Source: Rhizobium redzepovicii (lineage in GTDB: Bacteria; Pseudomonadota; Alphaproteobacteria; Rhizobiales; Rhizobiaceae). From it: DNA of 64,000 nt. The translations under genes were made by a program, and so were the position numbers. Numbering within the stretch: the first letter of the stretch is position 1; the number at the start of each line of letters is the position of its first letter. The stretch spans positions 124,001-188,000 of the forward strand of contig NZ_JAILYH010000012.1 of NCBI RefSeq assembly GCF_019793435.1, read 5' to 3'. Below the pieces are notes generated by a model. It searched no databases, was not told the DNA's origin, and saw nothing but the letters and a program-made list of their open reading frames with translations. Below are positions 1 to 8,545 of the stretch, in pieces.

Positions 1-141
1 CGCCTCCGGCAGGGAGCGATTGTCATCGCCGACGATGCCGACGCCTGCCCGGAATACCTCGGCCACGTGCGCGCGCCTGGCCGCGGTTACATGTCGACGC
101 CGTTTTCCGAAGATATCGAGCTTTCCATGCGCGCTTGTTGA
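1..141 (+). CDS. O-methyltransferase, C-terminal fragment (5' end outside window)
   Basis: Frame 1 is open from the window edge to a TGA at 139-141. The 46 residues contain IVIADDADACPEY and end GYMSTPFSEDIELSMR. This resembles the C-terminus of class I (caffeoyl-CoA type) SAM-dependent O-methyltransferases, where a metal-binding aspartate region is followed by a final beta strand. It is convergent with yidC, with a shared hairpin terminator between them. The substrate cannot be told and the start lies outside the window. Confidence 0.6.
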   Translation, partial: RLRQGAIVIADDADACPEYLGHVRAPGRGYMSTPFSEDIELSMRAC

Positions 142-184
142 AGCCGCGTCGGCGCAGGGTGATTGCTCACCGATACGAACAGAA

Positions 185-206
185 AAGCCCCGTCGGAGCG
201 GGGCTT
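185..206. terminator. Bidirectional hairpin terminator between the methyltransferase and yidC
   Basis: An 8-bp perfect GC-rich stem (185-192 with 199-206) encloses a 6-nt loop between two convergent genes. It has A-rich sequence on the left and a T/C-rich tail on the right, so it can serve both strands. Confidence 0.7.
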
Positions 207-244
207 CTCTGTAGCACATTAACCTGCTGCAATAGGCAGCTGCG

Positions 245-2041
245 TCATTTCGACGGCGCCGTTTTTCGTCGGAACAGGCCCTTCAGATTGTCGAACAGCT
301 CGACCTTGACGCCCTGGCGCTTCATGATCACCGACTGCTGGATCACCGAGAGCGTGTTGTTCCAGGCCCAGTAGATGACCAGGCCGGCCGGGAAACTTGC
401 CAGCATGAACATGAACACCAGCGGCATCCAGTTGAAGATCATCGCCTGCGTCGGATCGGGCGGGGTCGGGTTCATGCGCATCTGCAGGAACATGGTGACA
501 CCCATGATCAGCGGCCAGACGCCGAGATGCAGAATGGTCGGCGCTTCGAAGGGCAACAGGCCGAACAGATTGACGATCGTCGTCGGATCGGGGGCCGAAA
601 GGTCCTTGATCCAGCCGAAGAACGGCGCGTGCCGCATCTCGATGGTGATGTAGATCACCTTGTAGAGCGAGAAGAAGATCGGGATCTGCAGCGCCACCGG
701 CCAGCAGCCGGCGATCGGGTTGATCTTCTCTTCCTTGTAGAGCTGCATGGTCGCCTGCTGCAGCCCCATGCGGTCATCGGCGAATTTCGCCTTCAGCTCC
801 TCCATCTTCGGCTGCATGCGCTTCATGTTCGCCATCGAAGCATATTGCTTGCTGGCGAGCGGGAAAAACAGCGCCTTGACGACGATGGTGGTGCACAGGA
901 TCGCCACGCCGAAATTGCCGAAGAAGCGATAGAAAAAGTCCATCAGCTTGAACATCGGCTTGGTGATGAAATAGAACCAACCCCAGTCGATCAGCCGGTC
1001 GAACTTCGGGATCGAATAGCTGGTCTCGTAGCCGTCGATGACGGGCACTTCCTTGGCGCCGGCGAAGACGAGGTTCTTGAGCTCGATCGACTGGCCGGGC
1101 GCAACGGTGAAGGCATCGTCCTTGTAGTCGGCCTGATAGCGCGGCTGGCCATCGGCAAAATGCGAGAAGCGTGCTTCATAGGCCGAGGTCTGCGGCGGAA
1201 TGATCGTCGCGGCCCAGTATTTGTCGGTAATGCCGAGCCATCCGCCGGTGGATTTCGGCGGCATGACGGCTTCCTTCTCGGCGGCGGTATATTTGGTTTC
1301 GACGAGCCCGTCATCGCCGATGACGCCGATGAATCCTTCATGCAGCACGTAGACGGAGGGCGTCGTCGGCTTGTTGTAACGCGTCACACGGCCGTAGGAA
1401 GACAGTGATACGGGAGCCTGGCCGGTATTTTCGACCTTGTCGGCGACGGTGAACATGTAGCGTTCGTCGACGGAAATCGTCCGGGTAAAGGTCAGGCCCT
1501 TGTCGTTGGTGTAGGAAAGCGTCACCGGCGTCTTGTCGGTGAGCTTGGCGCCCTCGGGCGCCGTCCAGAGCGTCGAGGCGCCGGGAACGTTGCCCGTGGC
1601 GTCGCTGCCGATATAGCCGAGCTCGGTGAAGTAACCATCCTTGGTTTCCGCCGGGCTGAACAGGGTGATGGTCGGGCTCGAGTCGTCGACGGTCTCGTGA
1701 TAGCCCTTGAGCTTCAGGTCGTCGAGCCGGGCGCCGGCGAGGTTGATCGAGCCGGAAAGCGCAGGCGTATCGATGACGACGCGCGGGTTCTTTGCCAGCG
1801 CCTGTTCCAGCGTTGCCGTGGCGACGGCCTGACCGGAAGGGGCGGTCCCACTCGTCGGGGCCGGCGCCGCGCCGTTGGCTGCGGGCTGCTGCACCTGTTC
1901 GGTCTTCTGCTGCGCCTTCTGGGCTTCCTGCGCCTTGCGCTGGGCCTCGATGCGCGGATTCATATAGAGAAACTGCCAGCCGAGGACGATCAGCACCGAG
2001 AGAGCGATCGCAATGAAGTAATTGCGGTTTTTTTCCATCAT
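245..2041 (-). CDS. yidC: Membrane protein insertase YidC
   Basis: The 598-aa protein has the Gram-negative YidC layout: an N-terminal membrane anchor (about residues 8-26), an Ala/Gln/Pro-rich linker, a large periplasmic P1 domain (about 60-355), and the conserved Oxa1/YidC five-helix core from about residue 370. It inserts and folds inner-membrane proteins alone or with SecYEG. The core segment VVKALFFPLASKQYASM is clear; the basic residue of the hydrophilic groove is lysine where Escherichia coli has arginine. Its start codon overlaps the rnpA stop, so rpmH, rnpA and yidC form one minus-strand operon. The next gene downstream is convergent, so yidC is the last gene of the operon here. Confidence 0.97.
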   Translation of the reverse strand: MMEKNRNYFIAIALSVLIVLGWQFLYMNPRIEAQRKAQEAQKAQQKTEQVQQPAANGAAPAPTSGTAPSGQAVATATLEQALAKNPRVVIDTPALSGSINLAGARLDDLKLKGYHETVDDSSPTITLFSPAETKDGYFTELGYIGSDATGNVPGASTLWTAPEGAKLTDKTPVTLSYTNDKGLTFTRTISVDERYMFTVADKVENTGQAPVSLSSYGRVTRYNKPTTPSVYVLHEGFIGVIGDDGLVETKYTAAEKEAVMPPKSTGGWLGITDKYWAATIIPPQTSAYEARFSHFADGQPRYQADYKDDAFTVAPGQSIELKNLVFAGAKEVPVIDGYETSYSIPKFDRLIDWGWFYFITKPMFKLMDFFYRFFGNFGVAILCTTIVVKALFFPLASKQYASMANMKRMQPKMEELKAKFADDRMGLQQATMQLYKEEKINPIAGCWPVALQIPIFFSLYKVIYITIEMRHAPFFGWIKDLSAPDPTTIVNLFGLLPFEAPTILHLGVWPLIMGVTMFLQMRMNPTPPDPTQAMIFNWMPLVFMFMLASFPAGLVIYWAWNNTLSVIQQSVIMKRQGVKVELFDNLKGLFRRKTAPSK

Positions 2042-2439
2042 ACGTTCCTGGGGCGTCCGTCTCCGGAGCGCCGGGGTTTCGGCCTGGTTTCCACGCGAAA
2101 TTTCAGTTCCGCGGCCAATTCTTTGAAGGACGCCTCAAGCACGTCCCTGCGCGCGACAACCACATAGTCGTGTCCGGGCTGCATTGCAAACCCCGCATGA
2201 AGCCGCACCGCCTCTTTCAGGCGGCGGCGCATGCGGTTGCGTTCAACCGCGTTGCCATGTTTTTTGGTGACTGTAAATCCGACGCGGGCTTGGCTGTCGG
2301 GTTCCTTCCGGTCGAGGACTTCGAGAAGAAAGAGGCCGCCGCGGCGTTTTTCGCCCTCGCGCACGGCAAGAAACTGCGGGCGGCTTTTCAGCCGCCCGAC
2401 AGCGTGTTTTTCTTTTTTGGTCGTCAATTCGCCCGCCAT
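2038..2439 (-). CDS. rnpA: Ribonuclease P protein component
   Basis: The 133-aa basic protein binds the RNase P RNA and helps in 5' maturation of tRNAs. The family signature is visible as NAVERNRMRRRLKEA (about residues 61-75), preceded by the beta-strand motif VGFTVTKKHGNA. It lies 21 bp downstream of rpmH and overlaps the yidC start by 4 bp, the usual bacterial order. Length fits the family (110-140 aa). Transcription probably comes from the rpmH promoter at about 2704-2732. Confidence 0.96.
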   Translation of the reverse strand: MAGELTTKKEKHAVGRLKSRPQFLAVREGEKRRGGLFLLEVLDRKEPDSQARVGFTVTKKHGNAVERNRMRRRLKEAVRLHAGFAMQPGHDYVVVARRDVLEASFKELAAELKFRVETRPKPRRSGDGRPRNV

Positions 2440-2460
2440 CTCTTTTCGGGCAACCCGGCC

Positions 2461-2595
2461 TTAAGCCGAAAGACGCTTGCGGCCCTGCGCGCGGCGGCCG
2501 GCGATGACCTTGCGGCCACCCTTGGTAGACATGCGCGCACGGAAGCCGTGGCGACGCTTGCGAACAAGCTTGGATGGTTGGTAGGTACGCTTCAT
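2461..2595 (-). CDS. rpmH: 50S ribosomal protein L34
   Basis: This 44-codon gene translates to a protein starting MKRTYQPSKLVRKRRHGFRA and ending GRKRLSA. It is the complete, highly basic L34 sequence with the conserved KRTYQPS start and an Arg/Lys-rich body. It heads the rpmH-rnpA-yidC operon. A good sigma-70 promoter lies about 110 nt upstream. The family is short by nature, so this is a full-length gene. Confidence 0.98.
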   Translation of the reverse strand: MKRTYQPSKLVRKRRHGFRARMSTKGGRKVIAGRRAQGRKRLSA

Positions 2596-3009
2596 TTATT
2601 TAAACACCGCGGAGTGCGGCCCTTCTTGAATTTGCATAATGCAAGGAGCGTTATTTTTCGAACGGGCGGGCCATAAAAGGCTGAGTGACCGGACGTGCGG
2701 CGGCTTATAGGGATGAAGCCGGTGAAAGTCAATTATACCGGATAATTTCGCTGCAAGCACCAACTCGGCAAGTATTTTCGCACTCCGGTATTAATAAATT
2801 CGATCTGCGCCGACTGGTTGTGATTTGTCGGCGCGGCAGACCGATCGCCCGGTTTTCAGGGCTTTGTGCGTCCCGGCCAGGGTCCACATGGATAATTTCC
2901 CCAGCCATAATCGTAAATAATGGAAATCTAACTTTAATAAATTTCGCCGATATTCAGGTCATCGGCTGGAATTTGCTTTCCAGGCAGTGGCGTACCTCAG
3001 GAGACAGCA
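2596..3009. other. Divergent intergenic region between rpmH and the chemoreceptor gene
   Basis: This 414-bp AT-richer stretch holds the rpmH promoter near its left end. The right part (about 2770-2960) is AT-rich and probably carries the chemoreceptor promoter, but no convincing -35/-10 pair could be fixed for that direction. No coding frame in it looks real. Confidence 0.6.
2704..2732 (-). promoter_or_regulatory. Sigma-70 type promoter of rpmH-rnpA-yidC
   Basis: On the minus strand, TTGACT (2732-2727) and TATAAG (2709-2704) are separated by exactly 17 bp. This predicts a start near 2697 and a leader of about 100 nt before the rpmH ATG at 2595. The match is close to consensus and is correctly placed for a strongly expressed ribosomal gene. 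Confidence 0.75.
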
Positions 3010-5007
3010 TTGAAGATCCGCGGCAAAATTAATCTGTTGGTATGCGTGATGGGCGCGGTGGCGCTTCTGATCGGCGCAACGGCGCTCTCGGCCATGCACG
3101 AATATAATCGCAACCTGACGGCTTACGAGCAGGCTGCCGCCCGCGCCTATGCCGGCGAACGCCTCAACCGCTTCGTCACGGCCGTGGTCATGGAAGCGCG
3201 CGGCATCTATGCGGCCAAGTCGATCAAGGACACGCCGAACTTCGCCAAGGGCCTGCTGGCCGGCCTCGACGAGATCGACAAGGTTATCGCGGGCTGGGCG
3301 CCGCTGGTTCCGGAAGACGAGAAGGGCGATTTCGCCAAGCTCGTCGCCCGCGCTGCGGAATTCCGCACCTTCCGTATGGAGACTGCCCGTCTCGGCACCG
3401 AAGTCGGCCCCGAGGCCGCCAGCGCCCAGGGCAACAATGACGCCAACCGCGCCAACCGCAAGGCGTTCCAAGCCGAAATCGACGCGGTCGTCGCCACCGA
3501 CAAGGCAGCGCTCGAAACCGTCAATACCGAGATCGAAAGCTTCCGCACCTGGGTACTGATGCTCGTCCTCAGCATCACCGGCATCGGCATCGCGGTCGGC
3601 ATCGGCATGGGCTTCTATATCGGCACCAGCCATCTGAGCCGCCCGATCAAGCGCGTCACCCGGGCGATCAATGAGGTCGCCAGCGGCAATTTCGAAGCCG
3701 AGGTTCCCTTTGCCGGACGCCAGGACGAAATCGGCGAGATGGCCGCCGCCGTTGCGGTCTTCAAGGCGAACGGCCTAGCCGTCAAGCGCCTGAACGCTCA
3801 GGAGGCGGCGATGCGCGCCAAGAGCGACGACCTGCAGTCGAGCATGTCCGTCGTCGTCGCCGCGGCTGCGGCCGGCGACTTCGGCCACCGCATCGACAAG
3901 GACTATGAGGACGAGAACCTCAACCAGTTCGCTGGCAACATCAACACGCTGCTGTCGAGCGTCGATGCCGGCATCGGCGAAACCCGCCGCGTCATCGCAA
4001 GCCTTGCCGAAGGCGATCTGACCCAGACGATGCGCGGCAGCTTCCAGGGCGCCTTCGCCGAGTTGCAGCAGAACGTCAACAATACCTTCGTCACCCTGCA
4101 GGCGACCATGCGCGAAGTGCGCGAGACGACGGAGGCCATGAACGGCAACACCGCCGAGCTGCGCAATGCCAGCGACGACCTGTCGAAACGCACCGAGCAG
4201 CAGGCGGCCGCCCTCGAACAGACATCGGCAGCGCTCGACCAGATTACTGCCGTCGTCCAGAACTCCACCGAGCGGGCGCATGAAGCAACCGTCATGGTCT
4301 CCGAAGCCAAGGACAAGTCTGGCGCTTCCGGGGTCGTCGTGCGCAACGCCGTCGAAGCCATGGGCCGCATCGAGCAGGCCTCGCGCGAAATCAGCCAAAT
4401 CATCAATGTCATCGACGAGATCGCCTTCCAGACCAACCTGCTGGCGCTGAACGCCGGCGTCGAGGCGGCACGCGCCGGCGAGGCCGGAAAGGGCTTCGCA
4501 GTCGTCGCCCAGGAAGTGCGCGAACTCGCCCAGCGTTCGGCAACGGCCGCCAAGGACATCAAGGCGCTGATCACCAAGTCGGGCGACGAGGTCCAGGTCG
4601 GCGTCAAACTCGTCCAGGCGACCGGCGAGGCGCTCGCGGAAATCGGCACCCGCGTCATCGCCATCAACGATCATATCCATTCGATCGCCACGGCTGCCAC
4701 CGAACAGTCGACCGGCCTCAAGGAAGTCAATACCGCCGTCAACCAGATGGACCAGGTGACCCAGCAGAATGCCGCGATGGTCGAAGAGACCTCCGCCGCC
4801 ACGCACAGGCTTTCGGCCGAGGCCGGCGGACTGGTCCGCCTCATCTCCCGCTTCAGGCTGTCGGATGACGCGCCGGCACCGGTGGCGCTTGTCCGCAACG
4901 AGCCGCAAAGGCCGGTCGCCTCGCCCGCCCGCCGGGCGATCGCCAAGGTCGCCCGCGCCTTCGGCGGCAATACGGCCGCCGCCGAACAGAGCTGGGAAGA
5001 GTTCTGA
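3010..5007 (+). CDS. Methyl-accepting chemotaxis protein
   Basis: The 665-aa transmembrane chemoreceptor starts at TTG with an AGGAGA ribosome site 6-8 nt upstream. The first membrane helix (about residues 8-29) and second (about 179-203) flank a helical periplasmic sensor domain. HAMP follows (about 205-260), then a HAMP-like segment and the long coiled-coil signalling domain. Its hairpin tip reads EIAFQTNLLALNAGVEAARA, the binding site for CheA and CheW. The C-terminus ends SWEEF, which resembles the CheR-docking pentapeptide of enteric receptors. No che genes are nearby, so it is an unlinked receptor. The ligand is unknown. A strong terminator follows at 5030-5055. Confidence 0.95.
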   Translation: MKIRGKINLLVCVMGAVALLIGATALSAMHEYNRNLTAYEQAAARAYAGERLNRFVTAVVMEARGIYAAKSIKDTPNFAKGLLAGLDEIDKVIAGWAPLVPEDEKGDFAKLVARAAEFRTFRMETARLGTEVGPEAASAQGNNDANRANRKAFQAEIDAVVATDKAALETVNTEIESFRTWVLMLVLSITGIGIAVGIGMGFYIGTSHLSRPIKRVTRAINEVASGNFEAEVPFAGRQDEIGEMAAAVAVFKANGLAVKRLNAQEAAMRAKSDDLQSSMSVVVAAAAAGDFGHRIDKDYEDENLNQFAGNINTLLSSVDAGIGETRRVIASLAEGDLTQTMRGSFQGAFAELQQNVNNTFVTLQATMREVRETTEAMNGNTAELRNASDDLSKRTEQQAAALEQTSAALDQITAVVQNSTERAHEATVMVSEAKDKSGASGVVVRNAVEAMGRIEQASREISQIINVIDEIAFQTNLLALNAGVEAARAGEAGKGFAVVAQEVRELAQRSATAAKDIKALITKSGDEVQVGVKLVQATGEALAEIGTRVIAINDHIHSIATAATEQSTGLKEVNTAVNQMDQVTQQNAAMVEETSAATHRLSAEAGGLVRLISRFRLSDDAPAPVALVRNEPQRPVASPARRAIAKVARAFGGNTAAAEQSWEEF

Positions 5008-5029
5008 TCTGTTATCGATCATGCGCTTT

Positions 5030-5055
5030 GAAACGCCGCCTCCGGGCGGCGTTTC
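5030..5055 (+). terminator. Rho-independent terminator after the chemoreceptor gene
   Basis: A perfect 11-bp stem, GAAACGCCGCC paired with GGCGGCGTTTC, closes a TCCG tetraloop and is followed by TTTGTG. It sits 23 bp after the stop codon. Confidence 0.85.
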
Positions 5056-5166
5056 TTTGTGACGACATGACGCTGCTCGCAAAGATTTGAAAGCGGAGCC
5101 TTTTGGTCTAATATAAAGCTCCAACGGTGAAGGCGGCTGGAAGGTTGCCGATCGGGCGAGACAAAA

Positions 5167-6687
5167 ATGCCGGTACAAGATCAGGGCGACAATCCTTCGG
5201 CCGAAACCCCCGCGACCGGCGAGACCGCAAGGGCGCCGTGCCCGTCTGCCGGTATGTTCGGCGGACTGTCGGGCAAGCTGCTCTGGCTGACTGTCTTCTT
5301 TATCATGCTCGCTGAAATCCTGATCTTCTTCCCCTCGGTCGCCAGCATGCGCATACGCTGGCTGGAGGACAGGCTGAACACGGCCGCTGCCGCCGCCATC
5401 GTCATCGATGGGCTGCAGCCGGTCGAGCTGCCGCGCGCGCTGCAGAAGGAGACGCTCGAGGCCACCGGCACCAAGGCAATCGTGCTGCGCAAGGATGGCA
5501 CCTCGCGGCTCTTGGCGACGACCGATATGCCGACCTCCGTCGATGAAGCCTATGATCTCACCGACGTGCCGCCGGCAACGGCGATGCGCGATGCGCTTGA
5601 CACCTTGATCTTCGGCGGCAGCCGGATGATCCGCGTCTACGGCCCGGTCGGCGACACCAATACCGGCGTCGAGGTGGTGATGAAGGACAGGCAGCTGCGC
5701 ACCGCGATGTTTGCCTATTCCCGCAACGTTCTCCTGCTATCGGTGCTGATTTCGCTCTTCACCGCGACGCTGATCTTCTTTGCGATCAACCGCATCCTGA
5801 TCGGCCCGATCCGCCGGCTGACCGGCAGCATGCAGCAATTCTCCTCCGATCCGGAAAACCCCGCGCATATTTATATCGGCGAGGGCGGCCGCGACGAACT
5901 GGCGGTTGCCGGCCGCAACCTCACCTCGATGCAGATGGAGCTGCAGAAGACGCTGAAGCAGCAGAAGAACCTCGCCGCTCTCGGCCTCGCCGTTTCCAAG
6001 ATCAATCACGACATGCGCAATATCCTGGCCTCGGCGCAGCTGATGTCGGACCGGCTGGTCGATGTCGACGATCCGATGGTCAAGAGCTTCGCCCCGAAGC
6101 TCCTGCGCACCATCGACCGCGCCGTCGGCTATACCACCGAGGTGCTGTCCTACGGCAAGGCGAGCGAATCCGCCCCGCGCCGCCGCCATATCCCGCTTTT
6201 GGAACTCACCCAGGACGTCAAGGACATGCTGGCGATCGATCCGCAAAGCGGCATCGAATTCACCGAGCAGATCGGCGCCGATCTCAAGGTCGATGCCGAT
6301 GGCGAGCAGCTGTTCCGGGTCATCCACAATCTCTGCCGCAACGCGCTGCAGGCGCTGACGGCGCCGGGCGAGGCTGCCCCTGGCGCCGTCAGGCGCATCA
6401 CCGTCGCCGCCCAGCGCGTCGGCAGCGTCGTCAGCATCACTGTGGATGATACCGGCCCCGGCATGCCGCTGAAGGCGCGCCAGAACCTGTTTGCCGCCTT
6501 CCGCGGCTCCGCCCGCTCCGGCGGCACCGGCCTCGGCCTGACGATCGCCCGCGAGCTGGTGCTCGCCCATGGCGGCACGATCGCGCTGGTGGAAAAACCG
6601 ACGGTGGGAACCCAGTTCCGCATCGAGATTCCCGATCGCCCGGTTTCGCTGGAGGATTACCGCAGCCGGACGCACCTTGAGAAGTGA
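5167..6687 (+). CDS. Orphan HAMP-containing sensor histidine kinase
   Basis: The 506-aa protein has two membrane helices (about residues 37-58 and 186-208) around a short periplasmic sensor region of about 125 residues. A HAMP-like linker follows, then a dimerisation helix with phospho-acceptor His281 in KINHDMRNILASAQ. The HATPase domain shows the N box HNLCRNALQAL, the G1 box DDTGPGMP and the G2 box GGTGLGLTIAREL. It would autophosphorylate in response to an envelope signal. No response regulator gene is adjacent on either side, so the partner is unknown. It follows the chemoreceptor but is separated from it by a terminator. Confidence 0.9.
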   Translation: MPVQDQGDNPSAETPATGETARAPCPSAGMFGGLSGKLLWLTVFFIMLAEILIFFPSVASMRIRWLEDRLNTAAAAAIVIDGLQPVELPRALQKETLEATGTKAIVLRKDGTSRLLATTDMPTSVDEAYDLTDVPPATAMRDALDTLIFGGSRMIRVYGPVGDTNTGVEVVMKDRQLRTAMFAYSRNVLLLSVLISLFTATLIFFAINRILIGPIRRLTGSMQQFSSDPENPAHIYIGEGGRDELAVAGRNLTSMQMELQKTLKQQKNLAALGLAVSKINHDMRNILASAQLMSDRLVDVDDPMVKSFAPKLLRTIDRAVGYTTEVLSYGKASESAPRRRHIPLLELTQDVKDMLAIDPQSGIEFTEQIGADLKVDADGEQLFRVIHNLCRNALQALTAPGEAAPGAVRRITVAAQRVGSVVSITVDDTGPGMPLKARQNLFAAFRGSARSGGTGLGLTIARELVLAHGGTIALVEKPTVGTQFRIEIPDRPVSLEDYRSRTHLEK

Positions 6688-6809
6688 CCGGATTTCGAAA
6701 GCCGCGGCCGCAAATTATGAAACGCGCGATTTTTTCCGAAATGCTCTTGCATTGTCCCGAAGGACGCTTTAGAGGATCGCCCACGCAAGCGGCACCGCCG
6801 CAATTGCAC

Positions 6810-6886
6810 GCACCCGTAGCTCAGCTGGATAGAGCACCAGACTACGAATCTGGGGGTCAGGAGTTCGAATCTCTTCGGGTGCGCCA
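6810..6886 (+). tRNA. tRNA-Arg (anticodon ACG), CCA encoded
   Basis: This 77-nt cloverleaf has acceptor stem GCACCCG paired with CGGGTGC, D-arm GCTCAGCTGGATAGAGC, anticodon loop CTACGAA with anticodon ACG, T-arm GGAGTTCGAATCTCT, and a genome-encoded CCA. It is complete. The genes that follow to about 15.6 kb look accessory, so this tRNA may have served as an integration site. No direct repeat of its 3' end was found by eye in the window. Confidence 0.96.
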
Positions 6887-7041
6887 CTTCCTTTTTAGCA
6901 GCTTTAATTGCACTCAGTGCCGGATGGGCAACGTCATCTGACGTGGCTCTCTGATATTGTGCGTAACTGACCAGCATCTTTTCCTATGGTCCCATCGGAG
7001 GAACTGTGTCCGGTGGCAGTTGCCTGCGGAGGAAATTTGCC

Positions 7042-7698
7042 GTGACAATTTCAGAATTATTGACCGTCTCCAACCGACATCAGTTTCCCTTGCCGGATTT
7101 TCAGAACGGCGATGAAATAAGGTTTCCCGGCGCTTTGGTGTCGGCATTGCTTGATCGGTTCACAAAATCAGGAGACGCCGTCTTCGATCCCTTTGTCGGC
7201 CTAGGGACGACCTTCTTTGTCTGCGAGCAGAATGGCAGAATCCCTTATGGGATAGAAGCCGACCGGCAGAGATATGAATGGGTCAGGGAACGCATCACGA
7301 CAAAGGATCATCTCTTCTGCGGTGATAGCGCGGGGCTGGCAGCCTTCGGCCTTCCCGAGATGGATTTCTGCATCACATCGCCACCATACATGCCCCATTG
7401 GCATAAATGGAACCCGCTTTACAACGGCGATCCCGATTATGACGGCTATGACGTTTATCTGAAACGCATGCAGGAAATATACGGCCAGATCTGCCAACGC
7501 ATGAAGACGAATGCCTATCTTGTCGTTCAGGCCGATAATCTGACCAACGAAAAATTCTCCCCCCTTGCCTGGGATCTGGGAAGAGCTTTGTCAAAGGTCA
7601 TGATGCTTGAAGGGGAAATTGTGGTGAATTGGTCTGAAGCGGTGGAAAGCGGCAACCGCTTCACCCAATGCCTCGTGTTCAAGAATACAGGCGGATGA
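7042..7698 (+). CDS. Solo DNA methyltransferase (DNA methylase N-4/N-6 domain)
   Basis: The protein is about 218 aa from the GTG at 7042, which has GGAGGA 9 nt upstream. A second in-frame GTG at 7006 also has GGAGGA upstream and would add 12 residues. SAM-binding motif I is DPFVGLGTT and catalytic motif IV is TSPPY, typical of amino-DNA methyltransferases (N6-adenine or N4-cytosine). Motif I comes before motif IV with only about 55 residues between and no obvious target-recognition domain. No restriction gene is nearby, so it is a solo enzyme. It lies 155 bp after tRNA-Arg and its base composition looks less GC-rich than its neighbours, which suggests transfer. Confidence 0.8.
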   Translation: MTISELLTVSNRHQFPLPDFQNGDEIRFPGALVSALLDRFTKSGDAVFDPFVGLGTTFFVCEQNGRIPYGIEADRQRYEWVRERITTKDHLFCGDSAGLAAFGLPEMDFCITSPPYMPHWHKWNPLYNGDPDYDGYDVYLKRMQEIYGQICQRMKTNAYLVVQADNLTNEKFSPLAWDLGRALSKVMMLEGEIVVNWSEAVESGNRFTQCLVFKNTGG

Positions 7699-7753
7699 AA
7701 AGTTCGCCGCGATAGCCGTTACAGTCTGTGCCCCAAGGCAGCCAAGCGAAAAA

Positions 7754-8179
7754 CTATTGCTCGGCCGGGAAATCTCTTTCAAAGTCTTCCTTTTCTTTCT
7801 TGCCGTACGCGGATGAGTAATAGCCACTGCAAATCAGATATGAGCACTCATCCGGATCGCCCATTTCCCATCCCGGCAGGCAGGTAACCACGCGCTGGAA
7901 TTTTTCGTTGCAAAGGCCGTGGTTTGCCAAGAGCCGCGGCTCATTTCCGAAATACGCGCTTATGGCTTTCTGGCGTGTCCATGCCGGAACGACTTTCCAA
8001 TCCGCGGCGCCACCCTCAGCGCTCACATTGCCGGTCGCACAGAGCGACCAGTTGGAAATCACGACCGGCTGATCGCAGGGAAAGGCCTGGACGGCGCTTC
8101 CCAGCAGGATCGAAACCAAAGCCAGTAGCCGCTGGCCATAGACCATCGCGCCCTTCTTCCTCATGCCGACCTTTCGCAT
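7754..8179 (-). CDS. Hypothetical exported protein
   Basis: The 141-aa reading starts at an ATG preceded by GGAGG; an ATG seven codons further upstream lacks such a site. A signal peptide is visible: basic MRKVGMRKKG, then a hydrophobic run (RLLALVSILLGSAV) and a likely cleavage at VQA-FPCDQP. The mature part of about 110 residues has six cysteines (CDQP, SLCAT, GLCNE, VTCLP, DECSY, LICSG), consistent with disulfides in the periplasm. I do not recognise the family. It converges with the methyltransferase gene, 55 bp apart. Confidence 0.65.
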   Translation of the reverse strand: MRKVGMRKKGAMVYGQRLLALVSILLGSAVQAFPCDQPVVISNWSLCATGNVSAEGGAADWKVVPAWTRQKAISAYFGNEPRLLANHGLCNEKFQRVVTCLPGWEMGDPDECSYLICSGYYSSAYGKKEKEDFERDFPAEQ

Positions 8180-8244
8180 CCTGGCCTCCACCACGTTCAA
8201 TTACCTGCCACCGTCTGACGGGATCAGGTGACCTCAAAAATGCC

Positions 8245-8515
8245 CTAAGATTTTTTTCCTAGTTCATGGAATGTTCTTACGCTAGATTGCTTGCCGTTGC
8301 AACCATGGAATGTTGAATTCCGGAGAATATTGTGGCGATTGGCAATGTCGGCGCCTGGTCTTTCCCTCCGCATCTGTGAAAAACGAGTTCTTCTGTCGTT
8401 TCTCGGAAGGAGGCGCTGGCGGCCAAGCTGAGGGGCTGATAGGGGAGTTCAACCCGCAGGACAAAAGCCGCCCCAGTGCCGGAAGCCGCCGGCTCGCGCC
8501 TCTCGGTGGAAGCAT
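8245..8515 (+). pseudogene. Relic copy of the 14.1-14.3 kb leader and gene start
   Basis: This stretch matches, in order and spacing, the leader and first codons of the gene at 14259. Shared pieces include a TTTTCCTA block, TTGCAACCATGGAATG (about 135 nt before the start region here, 142 nt there) and a GGGGCTGAT block. The coding start is recognisable as EFNPQDKSRPSAG against EFNPRDKSRTSAG. The start codon ATG is ATA here and the coding match ends within about 20 codons. It is therefore a broken, truncated paralogue that runs into the 3' side of the DUF982 gene. Confidence 0.65.
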
Positions 8516-8545
8516 CAAGCCCAACAGCGTCCAAAATGCCTGGCC

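Noticed and set aside
527..1408. Long plus-strand open frame across yidC
   Set aside because: It is antisense to a clear yidC gene, has an Arg/Asp/His-rich sequence with no family features, and is a by-product of GC-rich codon usage.
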